From positions 15,033,758-15,097,757 of the forward strand of contig JBBCBC010000022.1 in assembly GCA_037126765.1 (NCBI GenBank): a stretch of DNA of 64,000 bases. The letters are read 5' to 3'. Made by a program: the position numbers and the translations under genes. Of the stretch, positions 10,668 through 21,632 are shown piece after piece. Source of the stretch: Stenogyne calaminthoides. Its lineage: Eukaryota; Streptophyta; Magnoliopsida; Lamiales; Lamiaceae. Within the stretch, counting starts at the first letter, position 1. Each line of letters starts with the position of its first letter. The notes under the pieces were generated by a model, which did no database searches, was not told where the DNA came from, and saw only the letters and a program-made list of their open reading frames with translations.

Positions 10668-13053
10668 ATGACTGATAAACCAAACCCTTCGAGTTCCCCT
10701 GATAAGTTACACTCACACGCAAACCCTCCTTTCTCAAACCCTCGTTCAAACCCTTCTTCACCAGCGAAGTCGAATCCTCTGCACTTACTCGCAGAATTGG
10801 CCACACAAAACCCAAATTATGATTCCACTAATATTGGTGGATCATCTTCTTCATCTCATCCTAAACCTCCTGCACTTTTTATCCCTGATTCTGCTCCAAA
10901 ATCACTTGTTCTCCTCCTTGTAAAACAAGTCGTTGAGCAGAATCTGATCGTTTTGCCTGACATTTACTTTGGTTCTAACTTAGTAAATTTTTCTGACTAT
11001 GTTGATCTCTCAGCCAGACCTTTTGGCTGAAGAACCCGCTCCATAAATACCCTCAGAAACCCCTGTATCTGAACCTGTTTCTAAAAACCCTCTAGAAAAT
11101 CCTACTCAAACAGCCGATGTTGACATGGAAGCTGCTGACTCCTCTGATTCAGAAGGAATGGGGGAGAAATTGAAGAACATTAGGCTGAGGAAGAAGCAGT
11201 TGGCTCCCAAAAGAGGTGTTGGGAGATGGGCAAAGAGGAGAATGTCACAGAGAAACCTAGGCAAAAAGGTGGACTATACCGGAAAACGTCCAAAGAGAAC
11301 TGATGGTGGTTCTGATGATCCCATCCAGGTTGATGATTCTGATGAAGAGATGGAGATTCCAAAAGTCCCTGTTGCAGAGCCTGAGGACTCTGATGATGAT
11401 CTAACAATGGAGGAATTGATGGCTAAGAAGAAGAGAAGAACAAAAAGGAGAAATGATCCTCTTGTGAATCCTGCTGCAGATGTTGCTGAATCATCTGATT
11501 CTGAGAAAGAAATTGATCCTCAAGTTGAGGACTCTGAGGAAGATATGGAACTTGAGGATGAAGAACCTAAGGAAGAAGAACCTGAAGAAAATGAACCTGA
11601 AAAAGATGAGCCTGTTGAAGATCAAACTGATGATGAGTTTGATCAACTCTTTGATGAGGTAATTGAATCTGACTCTAACCCTGATTATAAGAAAGAGTAT
11701 GATAGAAATTCTGTAGTTGTTAAGTCTATGCTTAAGAGATTTATTGTAGATGAAAGGATCATCAAAATTCCAGACTTTGAAGCTAATAATCTATTTGGTT
11801 TCTTAGAAAGTAGATAATTGATGCATGCTCTTCAATATGCTAAACCATATTATGTTGGTTGGGTTGTTGAGTTCTATGCTAATTTGAAAAAGAGTTGTGG
11901 GAATAGGAAGTCCTCAAACTATGGAAAGATTAAATTATGATACAATGTGTTAACAATCAATCATAGGAATATCAATATCTTTCTAAGAACTAGACAAACT
12001 GGGGAGGATAATGTTGAGCTGGATATTAAGGAAGTGATGTTTGTCATCACTGGTGGAAGATATTCTGAATGGACTTTACAGTTTTCTGCTGCAATGTTAA
12101 CCTCCTTGTATTCTGTGATGCATAAGTTACTTGTTTCCAATTGGCTACCCTCAAAGAACTCTACAGTGTTAACCAAAGAGCAAGCCTTCTTGTTGTACAA
12201 GATTGTACACTTGAACAGATTTAACATGGGGCAGATCATATTTGATAATATGATGACATATGCAGGTAAACACAATGATGGAAGTGCTCTTCCTTACCCA
12301 AGTTTGATCTGTCAGTTCTTGGATAAGTTAGAATTTGAGAGGCCAAGGGGTGAAAGAATTAGTGGATTTGTTCCAAGCTTTGGAATATCTCATGTACTGA
12401 AAGCTAGAAACAGAACTGTGGATCTTCCTTTACCTGATCCTGAACCGCAAGCCGAAAATGTTACCCATCTTGTTGGCAACATTCCTTATATAGTAACCAG
12501 AAGAGATGGTACACCCTTTGTTCATTTTACAAATTCTTTCATTTCTGATCAGATTACTTCCATCCAGCAGAACATAGATGCTCTACTTAAACAGCAGACC
12601 TTCTGGAGAAGCCTGCTTTCTACTCCAACACGGGGAGGATCACCTGATGATGGTTCTGAAGATGGTGGTGATGATGGAGCTGGTCCATTTGGCCATGCAG
12701 GTGAGAATGATGATGCACCAGATGCTGGTGATAATGTGGAAGATGTTGCTGAGGATGATGATGGTGCTGATGCACAGGATGATCAGAATGATGTTGATCA
12801 TGATAAAGAGGTTGAAGATGTTGTACAAAATGTTGTTTATGAGGCTATGGAGGATGTTGTGGAAGATGTTCTCAATGCTGCTGCTGAACAGATTGGTGAA
12901 CAGATTGTTCCTGATGAGCCTGAACCAGTTGGAGATGGTGATACTACTGATGATGGCACTGATGAAGACTTGAGAAAGACTCCAGACAGAGAGAACATGT
13001 CTCCTGAGAGTATTGCTATGCTTGATCAGCTGTATGGACCTGACAATTGGTGA
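10668..13053 (+). pseudogene. Extra 3' ORF of SIRE-like element C (env-like position)
   Basis: A coding stretch of about 795 codons downstream of RNase H and upstream of the LTR, the place of the env-like ORF in SIRE-type elements. The ATG at 10668 opens a Pro/Ser-rich N-terminus. A frameshift near 11024 leads into an Asp/Glu-rich segment with basic patches. Then comes a central domain containing EFYANL (11870-11886) and a helical block (about 12100-12270), followed by an acidic C-terminus ending at 13053. Stops at about 11043, 11815-11817 and 11938-11940 interrupt it. I see no signal peptide or clear membrane segment, so an envelope function is not supported. The FYANL-type block resembles plant proteins loosely labelled 'putative plant transposon protein'. 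Element B has a comparable ORF. The function is unknown. Confidence 0.7.
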
Positions 13054-13445
13054 ACAGATTCAAGACAGGGGAAGTTTTTGATGTATGGGGGAGCATTTAC
13101 AGATTTTGGAGATGAAGTCATTCCAATGGCCCAGTCCTTCCATTTACTTCACTTTAAAAATTCCTTTCTGTATTGCAATCTTTTATTTAATGTTCTTTAC
13201 TTTATGAACTCTGTTAATGGACAACTAGATGATAGGTTTATGTTTCTGTCATTCATTTTATGTTCTTGTTGGATACTTTGGCCTAAGTACAGTATTGATG
13301 TACTTAGTGCTTGTGGTTGTTTGTTTGTTTTTAAATTATGATTTGGCTGAATAGTAGTTGTTCTCTGGATGGTTATTATTTGTTTCTTTCCTGACACAAG
13401 TTCGGATGTTGTTTTTAACATCAGGTGTGTTGTAGTAGAAAGGCA

Positions 13446-13459
13446 AAATTGGGGGAGTT
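13446..13459 (+). promoter_or_regulatory. Polypurine tract of element C
   Basis: aaaattgggggagtt-like purine run immediately before the LTR start TGTTGATG. The 13054-13445 stretch between it and the extra ORF has no recognisable gene and would be 3' untranslated sequence. Confidence 0.7.
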
Positions 13460-14217
13460 TGTTGATGTTGCACGGATGTTGTTCCAGATATTGGACAACA
13501 TTTTGCACAACATCTTAAATTTTTCCTTTCTCCAAACACTGACTCAATTTATTAGATGTGTTTTTCTATGTTTCCTACATTGCAGATTGAAGACAATTTC
13601 GGATATTGTCAAGCGGTTGCACTGAAATGGAGTAAGAATAGAAAGATCATAGGTGGTTACACCAAGATCATGGAGATAGTGGAAGAGAAGTTAAAGGTTG
13701 TCCACACCTAGTGGATAGTACAATGCAGTTGGTCTGTATGTCTATAAATAGACTGCATTGGTCGACATTCAAGTTTGAGTTAAAGTGAAATCCCATTTTC
13801 TCTACTCCAAACTTAAGAGAGTAGCATCTGAGACACAACCGTGAGTGGAGTGTGAGGGTCGATGCTATGTCTATTTGTACTGGTCGAGTGTATCCCAACA
13901 TTTTTCATCAGTATTGTGTTTTTCTTATTAGATCAAGTTTTAGGTTGAATAAGATCACTAGTTACTTGATTGAATAGATTGATTTTTGTTGTGTGGTTTT
14001 TTACTACACCTTTTAGGATCTTGTATAAGGTTCGTGTGTATCTCATTACTTGTTATAGTGATCTTTTTAACCATGAGGTTCGTATAGTCTGATTATAGAG
14101 TACACACAATTTTGGAAGTCATTTGCACTGAATATTTACTTCCGATGTCATATGTTGTTTTACATGTTGCACAATATTTTCAACAACACTTTGAAAATAC
14201 ACGCACACACACTTTCA
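13460..14217 (+). repeat. LTR of element C (about 758 bp)
   Basis: Starts TGTTGATGTTGCAC just after a polypurine tract and ends at actttca just before a primer-binding-like sequence. Start and end are set from these two flanking signals, because no second copy is in the window. It contains a good TATA box at 13743. Several gttg/caac words near both ends can pair. Confidence 0.7.
13743..13750 (+). promoter_or_regulatory. TATA box in element C LTR
   Basis: tataaata within gtctataaatagactgc, about 280 bases into the LTR. It is the likely core promoter of the element. Confidence 0.6.
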
Positions 14218-14219
14218 GT

Positions 14220-14232
14220 TGGCGTCAGAGTC
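14220..14232 (+). promoter_or_regulatory. Primer binding site of the right-hand C copy
   Basis: tggcgtcagagtc two bases after the LTR end. It is a degenerate form of tggtatcagagc, the complement of the 3' end of initiator-Met tRNA used by most plant copia elements. Confidence 0.6.
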
Positions 14233-14284
14233 ATAAACTTGATACACTAAGTTAAAGGTCATGTGTTTAAAGTGTGTTTTTGCA

Positions 14285-14508
14285 ATGGATTATCCACTGA
14301 CTCCTTCTTTAAAACCTCCAATTTTGGATGGATCAAATTATCCCTACTGGAAACCTAAAATGCGCATGTATATTAAGTCTATAGATGAGAGAGCATGACA
14401 TAGTGTGTTGTGTGGTTGGAATCCAACAAAGACGGTTGATGATAAAGATGGAGAATCGCAAGTCAAAAAGGAGATTGATTGGTCCAATGATGAATGCTCA
14501 TCGGCCAA
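14285..14508 (+). pseudogene. Gag N-terminus fragment, SIRE-like (right-hand C copy)
   Basis: The ATG at 14285 opens a peptide with PPILDGSNYPYWKPKMR, the typical start of copia gag (UBN2 family). A TGA near 14396 replaces the tryptophan expected after DERA. The reading continues to a VKKEIDWSNDE-like stretch and stops abruptly at about 14508, where the leader of Angela-like element D1 begins. Only the first ~75 codons are left. Confidence 0.8.
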
Positions 14509-17500
14509 TAATTGCTCAAATGTGATATAGATAACATGTTGGATCTCGATTAAGCAATTAATACCCCGACTTTAAAACGTTCCTCACTAAAATATGATTT
14601 TCATTAAATTGAATGATGCCTTCCATCAAAATTGAAAGTAAATCGGAGATTTCGTTCCAATGAGTATTTAAGGCCCAAGTCTTTTGCTCGGATCTACATC
14701 TAACAGGACTTTTATAGAGACACAAAGTGTCGCCGCTTGATGGTTTTAAATCAACTTAACTTTGTTTCACCAGCCCAAGTAGGGAAACGAAAGTCAAGGG
14801 GCATCCTATTGAACTAGGTTCAATCAACTAGGAGTTATAGTTTTGCAATTGGTTTTGAACCTACCAGTTCTATTATTGCAGTAATCAGCCCAAGCAGATA
14901 TTGTAATAATAGGAATGAGGATCCTAGTCCATTATATTTTATATTAGATATAAATTTGTATTCTTTCGATGAGGTCGTTGAATATGTGAAAATAATTGAG
15001 ACAAAATAAATATAAAAGAAAGGCCATGTTTATTTTGATTGCTGAATATTGATCATAGGAATTATGTGTTTAATTGTCGTTTTATTTTATTTCTCTTGGT
15101 TAGTTGAAATGTATAGCTGTTATTAAGATGTGTTTTGGAAACAAACAATTGATTAGGCCAAATTTTTCTAGACTGGCACCGAAACATGTGTTTGGTGCTA
15201 AGGCATGAAAAGATTGAGTACGTGTTGGACATGTCAATTCAGGTTACCCCTGAATCTGGTTCCCTGAGGCAGCCACGTTTGACGTAGCAGCTCAGAGAAG
15301 CATCAAGAGGATGCTTCCCAGGCTCAGTGTGTGATGTTGCTCGGCATGACTCCCGATATACATAGGCAACATGAGAAAATGTGTCTCTTCTAGATGCTCA
15401 AGCATCTGAAGGATCTCTTTGATTGTGAATCTCATTATGAGATTTATGAAGTGATGAGAGATATGTTCAGATGCCGATTAGCTAAAGAAAAGAAGATTTC
15501 ACCTCATGTGCTAATGATGATAGGCCTAATTGAGAAACTTGGTAATTTAGGCATTGAGCTAAAGGACCAACGTTTTCATTTACCCGGATTCATATTTCAG
15601 CTTTATTGTGAACAACAATATGAATAAGACGGATGCGACCATGCTTGAACTTCACAACATACTCAAGACTTTTGAGCTCACTATAACTAAGATGGTGTTC
15701 AAAAGAAGGAGCGGGTAGAAAAAGATGTGTGCCTCTACTGTAAGTAGAAGAGGGCACCGGAAGAAGGACTGTAAGGTTCTGGTTGCTGGAAAGAAGGCAC
15801 TAGGTGCTTCTTGCACTAGAACATGTATGTTTGTTATTAAGATAAACATGTCCACTAATAGCGCTAACTTCTTGGTATTAGATACCGGATGTGGCTCTCA
15901 CATTTGTACGAATGTGAAGGGGCTCATGTGTCTTAGGGCAGTTAGGCAGGGTGAAGTCGTCTTATACTTGGAAATGGAGCAAGAATTGCTACTGAACGCG
16001 TGGGGACTTAGACTTACCCTCTGGTATTAGATTAGAACATAATGATTGTTATATTGTTCCTTCTATTACCCGCAACATTATTTACGTTCCTATGTTAGAC
16101 ATTGAGGGATTTTTCCTTCCATTTTGCAAATAATAATTGTTATTTACGCTTAATGGTATGGTTTATGGGAATGCCCCTATATTGAATGGTTTATAATTGT
16201 TGAATTGTGGATATAATGTTCTTAATATACAAAGTAAAAGACTCAAACTTAGTAATCATGAAAACCCAACTTACTTTTTGCACTGTAGACTTGGTCATGC
16301 GAACGAGAAAAGAATTGCAAGGTTAAGGTAGTTGGACTACTTAACCCCATTTTACTTTAAGTCTTATGGTAATTGAAAACATTGTCTCAAGAGCAAGATG
16401 ATCAACAAACCCTTTTCTGGGAAAGGGGTGCGTGTCAAAGAAGTTCTAGAGCTGATCCAAAACAATGGATGTGGACCACTGCCCGCTCTAGCTAGGGGTA
16501 GGGGTCACTTTTGCTACTTCATCACTTTTACTAATGATTTCTCGAGATACGGGCATGTGTATCTTATGAGACACATATCTGAATCCCTTGAGAAATTCAA
16601 GTAGTATAAAACTAAAGTAGAGAAGCACCTTGGTAAGAGTATCTAAACTCTTCCATCGGATCGAGGAAGTGAATACCTTGGCCATGAATTCACTAATTAT
16701 TTGAAGTTACATGGAATCCAATCTCAGTGGACTCCTCCCACAATACCTCAGATGAATGGTGTGTCAAAACGGAGAAACTGAACCTTGTTGGACATGGTGA
16801 GGTCCATGATGAGCTTTTCCTCTCTTCTGACATTCTTATGGGGATATGCGTTACAAACCTCAATCTACATTCTTAATAGGATTCCATCTAAATCGGTTGA
16901 GCATACACCATATGGACTATGGTGTGGCAAGAAGCCAACTTTTACACATATCAAAACATGGGGTTTCCCCGTGATTGTGAAAAATATGCTTACTGATAAG
17001 TTGGAATCCAAAGGTGAAAAAGGTTACTTTGTGGGATATCGTAAGGAAACTAAAGGATATTACTTCTATCTACCTGAGAAACAAACAGTGACTGTTTCTA
17101 GGCAAGCCAACTTTCTTGAAGATAATTATGTCTTTAAGGAACAAGGTGTAAGATGATAGAACTTCAAGTAATTCAATAACCACAAATTAACAAAGAGACT
17201 AATGTCTTGTCAAAGAAACATGACAAGGAATCAGTGGGAGTCTTTCACTAGGTGATCGTCTTTTAGCCAGTGGGAGCGTAATTGGAGTAAGCTTGCTAGT
17301 GCAAGAACCTCAAAGTGGACTGAATGAGAACAACATAGTTAAAACTTCCGCCCAAGAGTCATCTGAAAGCGTAGCTCTTGAGGACTCTCCAGACATTGAT
17401 GAGATCGATGCACCACAAAATTTTCACAATCAGAATGTACAGCCTACACAACCACAACTCTGTAAGTAAATTAGGAATCGTAATCCGCCCATTAGATATG

Positions 17501-18685
17501 GTTACCTCTTGGAGGAACTCGTTAATGTGGACATATCGGATAAGGACGATCCTAATACTTACTCTGAAGCAATATCAGATATTAATTCAGGGAAGTGGCA
17601 TGAAGCCATGAAATTCGAGATGGACTCGATGTACACCAATCAAGTCAAGGACTTGGTTGAGTTGCCTAAAGAGGTTAGACCCATAGGTTGCAAATGGGTC
17701 TTCAAGCGTAAGACTGGTGTAAATGGCAAAGTACAAACCTACAAAGTTAGGTTGGTGGCAAAGGGCTATAGACAACCCGAAGGCATTGACTATGATGAGA
17801 CCTTCTCACCAGTTGCAAATATCAAGTTCATTCGAATTTTACTTGCGATAGCATCACACTATTATTATGAGATTTGGCAGATGGATGTCAAAACAACTTT
17901 CCTCAATGGAAATATTGATAAGGAAATGTTTATGACTCAACCGGAAGGTTTTATATCTAAGCCAAATTCTAAATCTAGTATGCAAGCTAAAGAGATCCAT
18001 CTATGGATTGAAGCAAGCTTCCAGGAGTTGGAATATCCGATTTGATGAAGCTATCAAGTCTTTTGACTTCATCAAAAATTCGAAAGATCCTTGCGTTTAT
18101 CGTAAATGCAACGGAAAGAATATTATCTTCATAATCGTATGTGTCGACGACATATTGATTTTGGAAAATAATATCCCGTTAATGCAGTCATTTAAAGATT
18201 GGTGGTCAAAGATCTTCATGAAGAAGGATCTTGGTGAAGCCTGCTACATCTTAGGGATCAAGATCCACATGGATAGATCCAAGAAGATGTTGAGGTTGTC
18301 ACAGTCCACCTATGTAGACAAGGTGTTGAAGCGTTTTGCGATGGAGAACTCTAAGGGAGGGTCTCTATCGGCAAATCATGGGATAAAGCTATCAAAGAAG
18401 GATTGTCCTTCTGTTGAAGCTTATATCAAGCACATGAAAGATGTCCCATATGCATATGAAATTGGGTCAATCATGTAAGCCATGACTTGCACTAGGCCAA
18501 ACGTGACCTACGCTATCAACATCACTAGTAAATACAAATAGAATCCGAGTGAGCCTCACTGGACTGCTGTCAAGATCATTCTGAAGTATCTTAGACGAAC
18601 TAAGGAACGTATCCTTGTCTATGGTGGATAGTCAGAACTAGTAGTGACTGGTTATGTTGACACAAGTTTCCAATCCGACTGTGAT
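14509..18685 (+). mobile_element. Element D1, left part: Angela-like copia without 5' LTR
   Basis: Starts with ttgctcaaatgtg, matching the D2 leader at 38868, and runs colinear with D2 through leader, gag, protease, integrase, RT and into RNase H. It breaks at 18685 inside RNase H, where solo LTR E is inserted. The continuation is found at 45944-46400, followed by the D LTR. The 5' LTR, PBS and first part of the leader are absent; the joint with element C is at about 14508. The leader (14509-15127) has no recognised gene. Confidence 0.85.
15128..18685 (+). pseudogene. Element D1 gag-pol, heavily broken
   Basis: The ATG at 15128 matches the gag start of D2 (39490). Gag has HLKDLFDCESHYEIYEV (about 15400), as in Angela elements. 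The zinc knuckle near 15728-15775 is split by a frameshift between its CxxC and GHRKKDC parts. Protease reads VLDTGCGSHIC at about 15878-15910. Integrase fragments follow (16398-17156), with stops at conserved places. The RT block 17509-18045 and 18008-18478 keeps QMDVKTTFLNG, but the YVDD box is CVDD (tyrosine codon changed at 18140-18142). Stops and shifts lie near 16604, 16780, 17150, 18000 and 18478. RNase H is cut by insertion E right after the FQSDCD-like segment. Non-functional. Confidence 0.85.
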
Positions 18686-19147
18686 TGTCACGCCCCAGTT
18701 TTTATAAAACGGACATTTCAAAAAGTAGATAAAATAACTAACTTGGGCGCAACTAACATTTATCAAATGCATAACGGTGAGAAATAACGGCTAGTAATTT
18801 GAAAATACCCTAACGGTAAAGAACAACGGTTATTAATTTAAAAATACTTTGATTTAGCAGCGGAAACATCAAACTTGTATTATTTATTTAACATTTAAAA
18901 GAAAAATCAATTAAGGAATCGTCATTCATCCCCCTCCTCATCGCCTAACTCCTCAACCTGAAATTTATAAATAGATGGGTTGAGTATGAATTCACACATC
19001 AAAGCAAACATCACATAGAATTTGTCATAGAGTTGTAGGCCTTTCCAAAGTCGTTTAATTGACTTTAGTATTCCTACACGTAAAGTTGCGAGCCTTCCCA
19101 AAGCCGTTTTAATGACTTTGGTATTCTCACACGTAAAGTTTGTGAAC
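18686..19147 (+). repeat. Solo LTR E, first segment (gypsy-like)
   Basis: Begins TGTCACGCCCCAG right after the target word gtgat (18681-18685). Plant Ty3/gypsy LTRs often begin this way. The segment contains a tagcagcggaaac box, and a short gccttcccaaag-type word occurs twice (19040s and 19090s). It is interrupted at 19147 by element B and continues at 34036. Confidence 0.65.
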
Positions 19148-21378
19148 TGTTGGTCCCGGTGCTAACGAGTCTCACACGTGTATGGGGGGAATACACGTGT
19201 TCAGTGATTTTTAAAACTTTTCTTTCACTGAGGTCAGATGGGTCAGGTTATCCTGATGATTTGGCCCTGGGAAGCACAGATTGCCCTGAGTCAAAGTCTA
19301 CTGAGACAATGATCCCGAAGTTGCTTTTAAGCTTCAGATTAGCCTAACCGAGCCTCGAGTTTATCGGAGATCGAGGCGCTTGGATCAAATAATTATCTTC
19401 TTGACCCCCAAAGAGAGTTAGTTCGATTTGGTAACTATCTTTCTAGCTACTCAAGTGTGCGGAATGGTTGGCCCTATGTTTATACTCGCTTTTAGCTTTC
19501 TTTGAAAAATCTTCCTTTTAATAAAACAATTGATTAAGGTTGTGATCGGTTTGATGCAAGTTCGATTGGATTGGTTCCAATCGGAATATCGTTGAATTTA
19601 CTTTTCAAAGTGAAAAACATGCAAATGATAATAATGCGATGAAAAAAGCAAACCAACACAGAAATTATAGTGGTTCAGAGACTCAAGCTCCTACGTCCAC
19701 TCTCTCTGACCTTCAGAGAAATTCCTTAACCACTTCCTAAAGCTTTCTGGCTAACTCACTGTAGCTTTACTCACTTTTCTACCTTGAGTTTTCTGGCTGA
19801 CTCACTGCAGCTTACTAACTCAAACACACACAAGTGTTCAGACTACCACATGTAGCTCACTAACTTCTTCTCTAGAGTTTTCTGGCTAACTCACTGTAGC
19901 TTACTAACTCTTTACAACTCCAACTCACCAACAAAGCACACACAAACTACCTTACAAAGGGTTTGGGTTTTGGGTTGGTTTCCAACTAGGATGAGATATC
20001 CTTTACAATAAGAACAATGTAAAGGCTAGGATATCTCTACTAAGCTTTGGATATTTCTTATCGCCCAGCTTAGTGAATGAGCTCTCTCCAATGTGAAACA
20101 CTTGGGAAATTCTAGTTTTTCGAGTGCTTCAATTTGCAATAATCTGAATGAGCTCTTGAGTTGCTTTGAAATTTCCCTTAACCTCTCAATGTAAAGGGCG
20201 GTCACTAGTATTTATAGCAACTTCACCAAGGTCACTCTTGAAAAACTATCCGTTGGAGGAGATAGCTTCATGGGTTTCCTCTTATGGTATTTGATGAACG
20301 GCTATATTTAGGGTTTGAATACTCCCTTGCATGTTTTAGGAAATATGCATTCATGTAGCCAATCACCAATTTTTGCAGTCTGGAACATAGTGCTACTGAC
20401 ATGATTCGGTGTCCGTCGCTTTCAGATCGATGAAAGAAAGTACAAATGTTGTCTTCCTCTAATTGGTTCTTGTCTTCAGTAAATATAGACAAACATAACG
20501 GCTCTATTTGGTCAATCTCTCTGAATGAGATAACCTTAAACAACACTTAGACTTAGTTCCTTTTGTCTGCATATGAATGTCTTGGGCAATATCTATTTTT
20601 CTGAATATTCGCATTTTTCTCGGTTTTGTAGTCTTGAATAGATATTATTGATTGCCTCGAGAACATTGAGGTTATCTTGAGTATTGATATCTTCTTTGAG
20701 TCTTGATATCTTACGAGTCTTGATATCTTGAGTCTTGATGTCTTGAGTCTTGATGTCTTGATGACATCTTGAGTCTTGATGTGTGTTCGATTACTTCTTG
20801 AGTTTTCAGTGTCTTCAGTGACATATTGAGTCTTTAGTGTCTTGATGACATCTTGAGTCTTGATGATATCTTTGATTCTTGATGACATCTTGATTCTTGA
20901 TGACATCTTGAGTCTTGATTACTTATTGAGTCTTGATTTCTTGACAACTTCTTGAGTCTTGATTTACTTCTTGAGTCTTGATTTCTTGAGAACTTCTTGG
21001 AGTCTTGATTTCTTCTTGAGTCTTGATTTCTTGACAACTTCTTGAGTCTTGATTTCTTGATTCTTCTTGAGTCTTGATTACTTCTGAGTCTTGATTTCTT
21101 CAACAACTTCTTGAGTCTTGGTTTCTTGATTACTTCTCGAGTCTTGCCATTTCATGAGTCTTTAGTTACTATCGAGTCTTGATTTCTTGAAACTTAGTGA
21201 GTCTTCAGTTTCTTTAAAATCTAACTTCGATCCATATCTCACGACTATACATGGTGCGAGATAACTTCCCTAACACTCCATATTGAATCATTTCGATCTA
21301 TCAAGATTATCTGAACATGTCATACTCGGGGGTTTTGGGATCTAATCAAAACTTCTTTATTAAATTCATCTCCCAACA
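19148..21378 (-). repeat. 3' LTR of element B (2231 bp)
   Basis: On the minus strand it starts TGTTGGGAGATG and ends GGGACCAACA. A TATA box (ctataaatac on the minus strand, about 20212-20221) is conserved with the other LTR. It contains the gagtcttgat repeat array. Differences from the partner LTR concentrate at CTGA/CAG words. Confidence 0.92.
20690..21195 (-). repeat. Degenerate tandem array in 3' LTR of B
   Basis: Dozens of imperfect copies of gagtcttgat with spacers such as ttcttga or tacttctt. The array is in the U3 side of the minus-strand LTR, and the partner LTR has a matching array at 33285-33850. Apparent ORFs rich in NQDSR or SRLK across this area are repeat translations, not genes. 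Confidence 0.9.
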
Positions 21379-21392
21379 ATTTCCCCCTTTTT
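21379..21392 (-). promoter_or_regulatory. Polypurine tract of element B
   Basis: On the minus strand aaaaagggggaaat lies directly before the 3' LTR. The 21393-21632 stretch between it and the extra ORF has no recognisable gene. Confidence 0.8.
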
Positions 21393-21632
21393 GATGATGC
21401 CAAAACCATCTTGTTACAAAAACCTAACCTATACTCAGGTTTCAGTTTTTCTATTACAATCCAAAATGGCAATTTCCCGACAATTTTAAAACATAAGGCA
21501 TATTAAACATAAAAGACATGTAAAAAGATAATGAGATATTATCTTTGAGCATAAAGATAAAATTTTCATTGATGTAAGATAAGAGTTGCAGATTACAATG
21601 AAAATCAAAAACAAAAAAGCAATCTGTAATCT

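Larger units (their letters stand above)
7499..14508 (+). mobile_element. Element C: SIRE-like Ty1-copia with shared central LTR
   Basis: From left: protease, integrase, a deleted RT, end of RNase H, spacer, a ~2.4-kb extra ORF, polypurine tract, one LTR (13460-14217), then a primer binding site and the first ~75 codons of gag. The 3' half of one copy and the 5' start of another therefore share one LTR. That is the expected result of tandem elements or unequal LTR recombination. SIRE affinity rests on the WYFDSGCSRHMTG protease motif, the pol wording and the extra ORF after RNase H. The left edge abuts the 3' LTR of element A, and the right edge joins element D1 at about 14508. Confidence 0.75.

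Noticed and set aside
10668..13053. A host nuclear protein gene with acidic repeats
   Set aside because: Its position between RNase H and the polypurine tract/LTR of element C, in the same orientation, fits an element-borne ORF better.
20553..21106. Minus-strand ORFs of 90-120 codons rich in NQDSR and SRLK
   Set aside because: They are translations of the gagtcttgat tandem array in the LTR; the matching array at 33268-33630 gives similar ORFs. No protein feature beyond the repeat.
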